Source of the DNA: JBBEBE01 sp040882505
Lineage (GTDB): Bacteria; Bacteroidota; Rhodothermia; Balneolales; Balneolaceae
Assembly (NCBI GenBank): GCA_040882505.1
Contig: JBBEBE010000008.1
Span: 62,001-126,000, forward strand
Direction of reading: 5' to 3'
Length of the DNA stretch: 64,000 nt
The notes beneath the pieces were generated by a model. That model had not been told where the DNA came from. It made no database searches and saw only the letters and a program-made list of their open reading frames with translations. Shown here piece after piece: positions 34,031 to 43,510 of the stretch (position 1 is its first letter; every line of letters begins with the position of its first letter). The position numbers were made by a program, and so were the translations under genes.

Positions 34031-36031
34031 ATGTCTGACAAAACGATTGAACAGCGATCAGTCGATACCATTCGTACCCTCTCCATGGACGCCGTACAAG
34101 CGGCAAACTCTGGTCATCCAGGAATGCCGATGGGGATGGCCGATGCAGCCTATGTTCTCTGGACCCGGTTCCTGAAACACAATCCGGATCATCCGGAGTG
34201 GGCCAACCGGGACCGTTTTATCCTTTCTGCAGGTCACGGATCCATGCTTCTTTACAGTTTGCTTCATCTGACCGGGTATGACCTTTCCCTGGAAGAGATT
34301 CGCAATTTCCGGCAGCTTCACAGCATTACGCCGGGCCATCCTGAAGCGGGAATGACTCCGGGTGTAGAGACGACAACGGGCCCACTGGGACAGGGATTCT
34401 CGACAGGTGTCGGGATGGCAATGGCACAGGCACATCTGGCCGCGCGGTTCAACCCGCATGTAGATGGATTGGTCGATCATTACATCTACGCCATCGTCAG
34501 TGATGGAGATTTGATGGAGGGGGTGACGCACGAATCAGCATCCATGGCCGGTCACCTGAAATTGGGAAAGTTGATCTATCTCTATGATTCCAACCGTATC
34601 TCCATTGATGGTTCAACCGATCTGGCGTTCACGGAACATGTGGCAGCTCGTTTCGATGCATATGGCTGGCACACGATCGAAGTGGATGGTCATGACCGGG
34701 AAGACATTGCCCGGGCAATCGAGGCCGCACAGAAGGAGTCGGATCGACCATCTCTTGTTGTTTGCCGAACACATATCGGATTTGGAAGTCCAAACAAGCA
34801 GGATTCGGCCAGCTCCCACGGGGCGCCATTGGGTGAAGAGGAGATTCGATTGACCAAAGAGCGTCTGGGTGAGGACCCGGACAAGTCGTTTTACATTCCG
34901 GAGGAAGTCGCGACTCACATGCAGGAAGCACGCGTCAAGGGGAAAGAGGCAGAGGATGTTTGGAAACAGAAACTCCAGACCCTGAAATCCAGGAATGCAG
35001 AGGCATGGCAGGAGTTTCAAGACCGTATAGACCGGAATTTACCAAACCTGGAAGAGATCCTTCCGGTTTTCGAAGCGGACAAAAAAGGATTGGCCACTCG
35101 TGCGTCTTCCGGGCAGGTACTGCAGGCGTTGGCGTCGAACGTACCGCACCTGTTGGGTGGATCGGCCGATCTTGCCGGGAGCAACAAAACGGCCATGGAT
35201 GGAGAAGGAGCGTTCCAGGCCACCTCGTACGAGGGGCGAAACATACACTACGGAGTTCGTGAACACGCCATGGGAGCGGCCATGAATGGAATGGCTCTGC
35301 ATGGCGGGGTGATCCCGTTTGGGGGAACGTTCCTGATCTTTTCCGACTATTGCCGCCCCGCAATTCGGGTCGGAGCCCTCTCCCGGATCCCGGTTGTGTA
35401 TGTCTTTACACATGACAGCATCGGTTTGGGAGAAGACGGGCCTACCCATCAACCCATCGAGCAACTCGCGTCTCTGCGTGCCATCCCCAATGTCACCGTA
35501 TTGCGACCGGCAGATGCCAACGAAACGGCCTGGGCCTGGAAGGTTGCGTTGGAGCGAACCGAAGGACCGGTTCTATTGGCCCTGACGCGTCAAAATTTGC
35601 CGACGTTGGAACGGACGGATGCGAACGCCGCGTCGTTGACCGAGCGGGGAGCCTATGTGGTTCGTGACGCGTCCAATGGAGAACCGGAGCTTCTGCTCCT
35701 CTCGACCGGATCCGAATTACACATCATGTTGAATGCAGCGGATCTACTGGAAGAGGAGGGAATTGGGACTCGAGTGGTCAGTATGCCGAGTTGGGAGCTC
35801 TTTCGGGATCAGTCGGAGAGTTATCGGGAGTCGGTCTTGCCGTCTGCCGTTCGTCACCGGATATCGTTGGAGGCGGGTGCGACACAAGGCTGGCATGAAT
35901 GGGTCGGATCGGATGGAGTGGCCATCGGATTGGACCGGTTTGGTGAGTCTGCTCCATTCGAGGAGCTCTACGAGTACTTTGAATTAACAGCAGACCGTGT
36001 TGTACGGGAAGCAAAATCGTTGCGATCCTGA
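34031..36031 (+). CDS. tkt: Transketolase
   Basis: 666 residues, the standard length. The thiamine diphosphate site is seen in DAVQAANSGHPGMPMGMA, GPLGQGFSTGVGMA and YAIVSDGDLMEGVTHES...LIYLYDSNRISIDG. The pyrimidine domain has HYGVREHAMGAAMNGMALHGG, and VFTHDSIGLGEDGPTHQPIEQLASLRAIPN is the classical transketolase block. It transfers two-carbon units in the pentose phosphate pathway. ATG 34031 is chosen over an ORF start 41 codons upstream that lacks similarity and would fall inside the promoter region. Confidence 0.97.
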   Translation: MSDKTIEQRSVDTIRTLSMDAVQAANSGHPGMPMGMADAAYVLWTRFLKHNPDHPEWANRDRFILSAGHGSMLLYSLLHLTGYDLSLEEIRNFRQLHSITPGHPEAGMTPGVETTTGPLGQGFSTGVGMAMAQAHLAARFNPHVDGLVDHYIYAIVSDGDLMEGVTHESASMAGHLKLGKLIYLYDSNRISIDGSTDLAFTEHVAARFDAYGWHTIEVDGHDREDIARAIEAAQKESDRPSLVVCRTHIGFGSPNKQDSASSHGAPLGEEEIRLTKERLGEDPDKSFYIPEEVATHMQEARVKGKEAEDVWKQKLQTLKSRNAEAWQEFQDRIDRNLPNLEEILPVFEADKKGLATRASSGQVLQALASNVPHLLGGSADLAGSNKTAMDGEGAFQATSYEGRNIHYGVREHAMGAAMNGMALHGGVIPFGGTFLIFSDYCRPAIRVGALSRIPVVYVFTHDSIGLGEDGPTHQPIEQLASLRAIPNVTVLRPADANETAWAWKVALERTEGPVLLALTRQNLPTLERTDANAASLTERGAYVVRDASNGEPELLLLSTGSELHIMLNAADLLEEEGIGTRVVSMPSWELFRDQSESYRESVLPSAVRHRISLEAGATQGWHEWVGSDGVAIGLDRFGESAPFEELYEYFELTADRVVREAKSLRS

Positions 36032-36071
36032 ATAAATAGTCATGCATAGAACGAGTGCAACAGGCGGGGTG

Positions 36072-38516
36072 ATGAGTCGGATGGCTGGATGGCTGTCACT
36101 CCTGTTGCTCTTCGGTGCGATGCCGATTCAGGCTCAGGTATTGGAACGAGTTCCGAGGGAGGATGTCCGTGAATTCGTAGAATCGGATACGCAGGACCCA
36201 CCCCTGGATCTTCGGGAACGACACCTGACCCTGGAGCTGCTGGAGTCGGAATTGGGTCGATGGGCCTTGGAGCGGTATCGAACTCTGCGGGAGGCAGGGG
36301 AGCTGGATCCGCGAATCCGGCTCATGGAAGCAACTGAAGGGGACGAAGAGCAGTTTTATGTCCGAAATGTAGAGGAGAGCCAATCCGGAGATCCTGTCTA
36401 CGATCTACTCGATTTTCGACTCGTACGCGTTGGCAGTGGACTGGATACCGGTGGGCGTGTCGAGATTTGGGTGCAACGGGAAGAGTTGCACCCCGATCGA
36501 GTCAGTGAGGATATTCTGGACGAGATTCTTCAAGGGTTGGTCGATGAGACATCGACGGCATCTCTCGATTCAGGACGCGGAGCGGTCGAAATTATCCGGG
36601 ATCTTTTTGGCGAGCAGCCCATGGCCGACGGGACCGGGACACTCAAGATTCTGATTGCCGATATTCAGGATGGGTGGACGGAGGAGGGAGACGAGCCGTT
36701 CATTGCCGGATTTTTTGATGCCGTTCATCTCTTGCCCCCTTCTCAATTCGAAGAGAGCAACCAGGCAGACATGCTCTTTATCAATTCCCGACCGGGGATC
36801 TATCGGCCGTCTACCGGGCAGGTAGGCACGTCTCTTCATACCATGGCTCACGAGCTGCAGCACTTGATCCATGCCACATACGGTGCACTGTCGGTCTTTC
36901 AGAATGAAGGGCAGTCTGAATTGGCCGAACTATTGACGGGGTTTCCGGCCCGTTCCATGAGTTTTCTGAACTCTGCCTCTGAAGTTCGTGGAGATGTAGG
37001 AGGGTTGCAGCGTTGGTTCTACCGGTTTCGGACCCAACAGCGCTCGACTGTTCTCTATGACTATCAGCGGGCCCAACTGTTCCATGCGTGGCTTGAAGAG
37101 CAGGTAGGACCCGAAATTGCCGGTTCTCTGACGCGAAGTGATCAAACCCTGGACCGCGCCTATCAGGAGGTGTTGCAGGGGAGCGGGAAGTCTCTCCCGG
37201 ATCTGATTCATGATTTCTATGTTGCTGCCTACGGTATACATCCGGACGGATCCGCCGGTTCACCGTTTACCCGCCCCCAGCTCTCGCAAGTGAATGTCTT
37301 CAGTCCGGGTGTGGTCTACGATGCTTCGGTTCAACCCTGGGTTCAGAACCGGCGCGAGATGCTCTACTATGGTGGGGCTCTCTATACGCAGTGGTTCGGC
37401 ATCCGGGATCTGGACCTTTCCATTGAACCTGAAAACGGAATCCGGCACACCCTGATCTCTCGCCGCGTCGGGGAGAGCGGTTACGAGTTCCATCCGGCCA
37501 CGAACGGGCAGTGGAATCTTCCGGATGACGGCACAATCTATGAGGAAGTGGTGCTGATCTCGGTGAACACGGCCCCGATACGATCCGAGCCGGAGCGGGA
37601 CGAGAGTCGCACATTTCTCTACAGTGGAGAGTGGACACCTTCGACCCTCATGGCAGAGAGGTTGGTCTACCATGCAGAGCCGGACGGCTTTGTACCGGTA
37701 CCGGAAGATCCTCTTTTCGCGTTGGCCACACGCATTTCACCCGCCATGGACGGGTCGGTCCGATATGTACGGTTTTCAGTGAACACGCGTGAATCTGCCA
37801 TTCTCGGAGAGGGAACCTTTCGGCTGCATCTTCGAGAGGCCACGCCATCTTCTCAACAGCCCTCCATATTGATACCGGGCTCGAGTATCGCTTCGAGGCG
37901 GGTAGAGGTGGGAGATTTGGCCATTGGAGAGAACTATTTGGGGGTGGATGCATCTCAGTGGGAGCTTCAGGAAGACGAGGAGTACTTCGTCTCGCTGGAA
38001 TTGGAACAGGATTTGGGCGGTCTCTATCTGGAGCTTCTTCTCGATCGCGGGCTCTGCAGCAGTCAGGATGATGAGGGGTGTCCAGAGCCGAATGATCCGC
38101 GATACGATCCACCCCGAACGTATGCCGGATTGGAGGGCTCGGGCGGTACACGTTGGGGTGTCTATCAGAACCGAAACAATTGGGTCGCAAGTGTGACAAT
38201 GGTCGGTGAGCAGGAGACATGCATTCCGGAATTCCCCGATCCACCCATTTCGGACGATGTACGTCTTCTTCAAAACTATCCCAATCCGTTTGCAATGGAG
38301 ACGACCATCGAGGTTTCTCTTCCCGAGCAGGTGGAGATTCGTCTCTCGGTACACGATCTTCTGGGACGGGAAGTGCAAGTCCTTTCGCAAGGGGTGCTTC
38401 CGTCCGGAGTTCACCGCATTCCGTTTGACGGCCAGGGGCTGGCCAGCGGGATCTATTTTTACCGGTTGATCCTTCCCGGCGATGTCAAAACCCGTCGAAT
38501 GACCCTGGTTCAGTAG
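36072..38516 (+). CDS. T9SS-exported metallopeptidase candidate (HExxH, gluzincin-like)
   Basis: About 814 residues with a signal peptide (MAGWLSLLLLFGAMPIQAQ). A zinc motif HELQH lies at about residues 260-264 (TMAHELQHLIHATYG), followed by FQNEGQSELAELL, which supplies the NExxSExAE-type third ligand seen in M30-like peptidases. Beta-rich domains follow. The C-terminus is a type IX secretion type A sorting domain: LLQNYPNPFAMETTIEVSL, then VHDLLGREVQVL and GIYFYRLIL. ATG 36072 gives the best signal; 36042 is possible. Catalysis is inferred from motifs, not proven. Confidence 0.8.
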   Translation: MSRMAGWLSLLLLFGAMPIQAQVLERVPREDVREFVESDTQDPPLDLRERHLTLELLESELGRWALERYRTLREAGELDPRIRLMEATEGDEEQFYVRNVEESQSGDPVYDLLDFRLVRVGSGLDTGGRVEIWVQREELHPDRVSEDILDEILQGLVDETSTASLDSGRGAVEIIRDLFGEQPMADGTGTLKILIADIQDGWTEEGDEPFIAGFFDAVHLLPPSQFEESNQADMLFINSRPGIYRPSTGQVGTSLHTMAHELQHLIHATYGALSVFQNEGQSELAELLTGFPARSMSFLNSASEVRGDVGGLQRWFYRFRTQQRSTVLYDYQRAQLFHAWLEEQVGPEIAGSLTRSDQTLDRAYQEVLQGSGKSLPDLIHDFYVAAYGIHPDGSAGSPFTRPQLSQVNVFSPGVVYDASVQPWVQNRREMLYYGGALYTQWFGIRDLDLSIEPENGIRHTLISRRVGESGYEFHPATNGQWNLPDDGTIYEEVVLISVNTAPIRSEPERDESRTFLYSGEWTPSTLMAERLVYHAEPDGFVPVPEDPLFALATRISPAMDGSVRYVRFSVNTRESAILGEGTFRLHLREATPSSQQPSILIPGSSIASRRVEVGDLAIGENYLGVDASQWELQEDEEYFVSLELEQDLGGLYLELLLDRGLCSSQDDEGCPEPNDPRYDPPRTYAGLEGSGGTRWGVYQNRNNWVASVTMVGEQETCIPEFPDPPISDDVRLLQNYPNPFAMETTIEVSLPEQVEIRLSVHDLLGREVQVLSQGVLPSGVHRIPFDGQGLASGIYFYRLILPGDVKTRRMTLVQ

Positions 38517-38564
38517 GAAAGGGGGAGCCGCTCCACTCATGATTGAATGTTAGACCTTTCGGAA

Positions 38565-41306
38565 ATGAAGAAGAAACTCTACCTGTTGGATGGCATGGCA
38601 CTGGCCTACCGGGCACATTTCGCATTTATCCGCAGTCAACTGAAGAACTCGGAAGGGATCCCGACGGGCCCTATCCTTGGTTTCGCGAATACATTGGTGC
38701 ATCTGCTGGACGAAGAGAAACCGGACTACATGGCTGTGGTGTGGGACACTCATGAGCCGACATTTCGGCACAAAATGGACCCGGAGTACAAAGTCAACCG
38801 CCCACCACAACCCGACGAGCTCCGAACCGGCATCCCGTTGATCAAAGAGATGGTGACTAATTTCGGGATCCCGAATCTTGAGCAGCACGGGTACGAGGCC
38901 GACGACATAATCGGCACACTCGCCATGCAGGCCGAACAGAGTGAAGTCGAGACCTATCTGGTCACTCCGGACAAAGATTTCATGCAGCTTGTTCGGGAAG
39001 ATATCTTCATGATCAAACCGGACAATCAAAACGGTGGATTCAATCTGATCGATCGGGAAGGGGTTTACGACTATTTTGGTGTCTATCCGGAGAAGGTGAT
39101 CGATGTGTTGGCGATTATCGGTGATACGTCGGACAATATTCCGGGTGTCCCGGGCGTCGGAAAGAAAGGAGCGCCCAAATTGATCCAGAAGTATGGGTCC
39201 CTTGAGAGTGCCATTGAAGCGGCTCCAACCATGAGTGCCAAACGGCAACGCGAAGGACTTACGAACTACAAAGATCAGGCGCTTCATGCCAAGGAGATGG
39301 TCACCATCAAGACCGATGTTCCGGATACGGTCCATTGGCAGAGCTTGACGTGGACCGGACCGGACAAGCGTACACTTGGTGCGTTTTTCAAAAGGATGGA
39401 GTTTCGCACCCTGACCAAACGATATTTGGGAGAGGAGGGACAGGCAGACCTCTTCTCCGGTGGGGGAGAGTCGAGTGAAGCTGTCCTGTCTGTTCACAAA
39501 CGACTCGATCAGGATGACGTCGCATATCACACCGTCATCCATTCGGATGAACTGGAAGAGTTGGTCGAGCGTTGGCGGACGAAGACCGTACTCTGTATCG
39601 ACACCGAAACTGATTCACCGGACTCGATGCAAGCCCGTCTGGTCGGGATTTCCATTGCACATGATGAGGGAGAGGCGTGGTATCTACCCGTCAATGTGGA
39701 GGGAGCTCCGGCCCAGGAAGAGGTACTCAGCCGACTGCAACCACTCGTTGGTGAAGACAAGGTCTGTTGGGTTGCCCACAATATGAAATATGACCGTATG
39801 GTTCTCTCCAGATCCGGTCTGGAGCTCGGGGAGCGCTGTTTTGATACCATGATCGCGGCCTATCTTCTGGACGCCTCACAACGGTTGAAAATGGACGAGT
39901 TGGCCAAACGGTATCTCTCCTATGAACCCATTCCGATTGAGGAGCTCATTGGAAAGCGAGGGAAGGGCCAGAAGACAATGGCCGAGATTCCGTTTGCAGA
40001 GGTGGCTCCCTATGCATGTGAAGATGCAGATATCACGCTACGACTCTATCGGATTCTTCGATCCAGTCTGGAAGAGGAGGGACTCCTTGATATTGCCATG
40101 AATCTGGATTTTCCTCTGGTTGCCGTTCTCAGTCGTATGGAACAGTACGGCGTGAAAGTGGATCGGAATCGGCTGGAAGAGTTTTCCCGGGAGTTGGCCG
40201 CGGATTTGGGGGCAGCCGAGGAGGCGATCTACAGACTCACAGACGTGGAGTTCAATATCAATTCCCCGAAACAACTGGGTGAAATACTGTTCGAGAAGCT
40301 GGGACTGCCGGCAAAGAAGAAGACCCGAACCGGACAGTATTCGACGGCCGAACCGGTTCTGCAGCAGTTGGCTGCAGAACATGAGGTGGTCGAGAAGATT
40401 CTTGATTTTCGAAGTTTGGGCAAGCTGAAGTCTACCTACGCAGATGCGCTGCCAAAGTTGATTCATGAGGAAACCGGACGCATTCACACCAGTTATCACC
40501 AAGCGGTTGCAGCCACAGGGCGTCTCTCTTCATCGGACCCCAATCTTCAGAATATTCCGATTCGTACGGAAAGAGGCCGCGAGATTCGTCGTTCCTTTAT
40601 CGCCGAAGAGGGCTACTCCATTCTTGCAGCCGACTACTCTCAGATCGAGCTTCGAATTATCGCATCCATTTCGGGAGATGAACAGATGATCCATGCCTTC
40701 CGCAGGGGGGAAGATATCCATGCGCGTACAGCGATGGAGATCTTCGCACTCAACTCTTTGGACGAAGTGAATCCGGATCAGCGACGAAAAGCAAAAGAGG
40801 TGAATTTTGGTATTCCGTATGGTGTAAGTGCCTACGGTCTCGCATCCAGACTCGACATCTCCAACAAGGAGGGACAGGAGATGATTGATCGATTCTTCGA
40901 GCGTTTCCCGGGTATTCAAACCTATATTGACGAAACTCTCGAATTTGCCCGAAACAAAGGGTATGTCGAAACACTACTCGGTCGGCGGCGGGAGATCCCC
41001 GATATTCATTCCAAGAACTTCAATGCACGCTCCTTTGCAGAACGGTCGGCCATTAATATGCCTATTCAGGGGACAGCTGCCGATATCATCAAACGGGCAA
41101 TGATTCGGATCGATCAGGATCTTCGAGCGTCCGATCGTCGCACCCGCATGGTGATGCAGGTGCATGACGAACTGGTTTTCGAGCTTCACAAAGAGGAGTT
41201 GGATCTCGTTTCATTGATTGTCGAACGAATGGAAGGAGCCATGGACCTCTCGGTTCCGCTGACGGTCGAGACAGGTGTGGCAGACGATTGGTTCGAAGCA
41301 CACTGA
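38565..41306 (+). CDS. polA: DNA polymerase I
   Basis: About 913 residues. The N-terminal 5'-3' exonuclease domain (KKLYLLDGMALAYRAHFAF, then VVWDTHEPTFRHKM and GDTSDNIPGVPGVGKKGAPKLI) is complete. The 3'-5' proofreading domain keeps its acidic residues (LCIDTETDSPDSMQARLVGIS), and family A polymerase motifs A (AADYSQIELRIIA), B (RRKAKEVNFGIPYGVSAYGLA) and C (MQVHDELVFEL) are intact. It should therefore be a full three-activity enzyme for Okazaki fragment processing and repair. An ATG six codons upstream is an alternative start. Confidence 0.97.
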   Translation: MKKKLYLLDGMALAYRAHFAFIRSQLKNSEGIPTGPILGFANTLVHLLDEEKPDYMAVVWDTHEPTFRHKMDPEYKVNRPPQPDELRTGIPLIKEMVTNFGIPNLEQHGYEADDIIGTLAMQAEQSEVETYLVTPDKDFMQLVREDIFMIKPDNQNGGFNLIDREGVYDYFGVYPEKVIDVLAIIGDTSDNIPGVPGVGKKGAPKLIQKYGSLESAIEAAPTMSAKRQREGLTNYKDQALHAKEMVTIKTDVPDTVHWQSLTWTGPDKRTLGAFFKRMEFRTLTKRYLGEEGQADLFSGGGESSEAVLSVHKRLDQDDVAYHTVIHSDELEELVERWRTKTVLCIDTETDSPDSMQARLVGISIAHDEGEAWYLPVNVEGAPAQEEVLSRLQPLVGEDKVCWVAHNMKYDRMVLSRSGLELGERCFDTMIAAYLLDASQRLKMDELAKRYLSYEPIPIEELIGKRGKGQKTMAEIPFAEVAPYACEDADITLRLYRILRSSLEEEGLLDIAMNLDFPLVAVLSRMEQYGVKVDRNRLEEFSRELAADLGAAEEAIYRLTDVEFNINSPKQLGEILFEKLGLPAKKKTRTGQYSTAEPVLQQLAAEHEVVEKILDFRSLGKLKSTYADALPKLIHEETGRIHTSYHQAVAATGRLSSSDPNLQNIPIRTERGREIRRSFIAEEGYSILAADYSQIELRIIASISGDEQMIHAFRRGEDIHARTAMEIFALNSLDEVNPDQRRKAKEVNFGIPYGVSAYGLASRLDISNKEGQEMIDRFFERFPGIQTYIDETLEFARNKGYVETLLGRRREIPDIHSKNFNARSFAERSAINMPIQGTAADIIKRAMIRIDQDLRASDRRTRMVMQVHDELVFELHKEELDLVSLIVERMEGAMDLSVPLTVETGVADDWFEAH

Positions 41307-41315
41307 TACCCGGCC

Positions 41316-43271
41316 TTAATCCTTTGTGTCTCCATCCAGGAAGGGATACCGAACGAACCCTTCCATTGCCTCGTACTCGGCCAACCCCAGATCGTCATAA
41401 AGTTTGGCCGTTCCGCGATTTCGATCATCGGATCGCTGCCAAAACTCTCGTTTGTCCGACCCCGGGAAAAGAGGCCTGTCTTTTTGAGACTGATGTTTGA
41501 AGATGGCTCGTCGTTTTTTGTCCAGCTCTTTCGGACTGATCGGCACAGCCATTTCAATTTCGTCGATACTCCACTCTTGCCACGCTCCGCGATAGAGCCA
41601 GACGTAACACTCTTGAGCCCAATCATCGTCCTTGACAATATCGAGAGCGTCAAAGATGGCCTGCAGACAGACGCGATGTGTTCCGTGAGGATCGGACAGA
41701 TCTCCGGCAGCGTAGATCTGGTGAGGTTTGATCTTTCGGAGGAGGTCAACCGTCAATTGAATGTCTGCGTTTCCCAACGGTTTCTTTTTCACCTTCCCGG
41801 TTTCATAAAACGGCATATCCATGAAGTGTAATCGCTCGAGCGGAACACCGCAGTATCGGCCGGCATCTTTCGCTTCTCCTCGTCGAATCAACCCTTTTAT
41901 CGTCTTGATTACCTCGGAGTCAGACTCCCCCGGTTTCTTCTCGTTCAAAAATTTCTGAATCCCCTTCAGGAGGTCGTTCGGTCCTTCTCCGTCCAGTTGG
42001 AAAAGGGAAGCGTAATCACTTGCAAATTCGGCAAAGCGAACGACGTCGTCATCGAAAACAGCAATATTACCGGAGGTCTGGTACGCAACATGGACATCGT
42101 GTCCATGGTCGACCAATCGTATGAGAGTTCCTCCCATGGAGATGACGTCATCGTCGGGGTGCGGGCTGAATATCAAAGCCCGTTTCGGAAAAGGAGTTGC
42201 ACGTTCCGGCCGATTGGTATCATCGGCATTCGGCTTGCCACCCGGCCAACCGGTAATGGTATGCTGCAATTGATTGAAAACAGTCAGATTGATGTCATAT
42301 GCTTGACCTCGTTGGGTGAGGAGGTCTCCCATGCCGTACTCATTGTAGTCTTCATCGGTAAGTTTCAGAATCGGTTTGTCAATCTTTTGACAGAGCCAGA
42401 CGACGGCTTTACGGATCAGTTGGTTGTCCCACGTACAGGTAGAGACGAGCCACGGAGTTTTTACTCTCGTTAATTCCGATGCGGCCGCTTCGTCCAGAAT
42501 AAATGTTGTATTCTCGTGCTTTTGCAGGAAGGTCGCCGGAACCCGTTCACTGATCTCCTCTTCGACCGCTCGTGCAACCACGGGTGCTTTCCCTTGACCC
42601 CAGGCCAGGATATAGATTTTTCGAGCATCCAGAATGGTGCCCACACCCATGGTAATGGCGTGGCGCGGGACGTACTCTTCTCCAAAGAAACTGCTGGCGG
42701 CATCTTTACGGGTGACCGTATCGAGTGCAATAAGCCGGGTGCGGGAGTCTGCCCGGGAACCCGGTTCATTGAAGCCAATGTGGCCGGTTCGGCCAATTCC
42801 CAACAGTTGAATGTCGATCCCCCCTCTGTCCCGGATTTTCTGTTCGTACTCCCGACACCACTCATCGACATCTTCCCGGTCGATGGTCCCGTCCGGAATA
42901 TGGATGTTCTCCTTCCGGATGTCGATGTGGTCAAAAAGGTGTTCATTCATGAAATGGACATAGCTCTGTAGCGAGTCCGGTTCCATGGGGAAGTACTCAT
43001 CCAGATTGAAGGTGACGACATTCTTGAAGCTGACGTTCTCTTCCCTGTGAAGGCGAATCAGTTCATTGTAGACGTGAACCGGTGTCGATCCGGTTGCGAG
43101 GCCGAGAACGGTGGATCGTCCTTTTTTTTCGTTGGTCCGGATGGTTTCGACAATTTCCCGGGCAACCGTTGTCGAGGCAGAATCCGAATGAGCAAAAAGC
43201 TGGACCGGAATTTTTTCGAAGTGAGAGGAACGTGTATTGAGCTCTTGTAGACGGTTCGATTGATCAGACAT
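41316..43271 (-). CDS. nagB: Glucosamine-6-phosphate deaminase fused to a PIG-L/LmbE deacetylase-like domain
   Basis: 651 residues. The N-terminal half is NagB (VLGLATGSTPVHVYNELI, VVTFNLDEYFPM, LLGIGRTGHIGFNEPGSRADSRTR). The C-terminal half is a PIG-L domain with metal motif IFSPHPDDDVISMGG and DLSDPHGTHRVCLQAIFDAL. This two-domain form is known in Bacteroidota nagB genes. NagB converts glucosamine-6-phosphate to fructose-6-phosphate and ammonia; the PIG-L half may deacetylate an N-acetylglucosamine derivative. It is convergent with polA, ten bases apart. Confidence 0.93.
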   Translation of the reverse strand: MSDQSNRLQELNTRSSHFEKIPVQLFAHSDSASTTVAREIVETIRTNEKKGRSTVLGLATGSTPVHVYNELIRLHREENVSFKNVVTFNLDEYFPMEPDSLQSYVHFMNEHLFDHIDIRKENIHIPDGTIDREDVDEWCREYEQKIRDRGGIDIQLLGIGRTGHIGFNEPGSRADSRTRLIALDTVTRKDAASSFFGEEYVPRHAITMGVGTILDARKIYILAWGQGKAPVVARAVEEEISERVPATFLQKHENTTFILDEAAASELTRVKTPWLVSTCTWDNQLIRKAVVWLCQKIDKPILKLTDEDYNEYGMGDLLTQRGQAYDINLTVFNQLQHTITGWPGGKPNADDTNRPERATPFPKRALIFSPHPDDDVISMGGTLIRLVDHGHDVHVAYQTSGNIAVFDDDVVRFAEFASDYASLFQLDGEGPNDLLKGIQKFLNEKKPGESDSEVIKTIKGLIRRGEAKDAGRYCGVPLERLHFMDMPFYETGKVKKKPLGNADIQLTVDLLRKIKPHQIYAAGDLSDPHGTHRVCLQAIFDALDIVKDDDWAQECYVWLYRGAWQEWSIDEIEMAVPISPKELDKKRRAIFKHQSQKDRPLFPGSDKREFWQRSDDRNRGTAKLYDDLGLAEYEAMEGFVRYPFLDGDTKD

Positions 43272-43443
43272 GAAATTGGTTCATTCTCTGTTAACACAAG
43301 TAGATAGAAACCTGCACGACAGGGAATAGGCGTGCGGATCGCGCGTCAATAGAACTGGACAATATATGAAATTTTACTGTGAAATGACGCAGGTCGATCA
43401 TACTGTCTTCTCGGGGGAGTAGAGATATTCGGGAGCCAAACAG

Positions 43444-43478
43444 AAAGAGCCTGCCCCATTGAGGGGACAGGCTCTTTT
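43444..43478 (-). terminator. Intrinsic terminator after the DUF6588 gene
   Basis: AAAGAGCCTG plus CCCC pairs with GGGG plus CAGGCTCTTT, a 14 base-pair stem with one bulged A and a five-base loop. It lies 33 bases past the stop of the minus-strand gene and before nagB. The flanking A and T runs make it potentially bidirectional. Confidence 0.75.
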
Positions 43479-43510
43479 CTGAAATCTGTTCGCAATCGAT
43501 GAATGGATCG

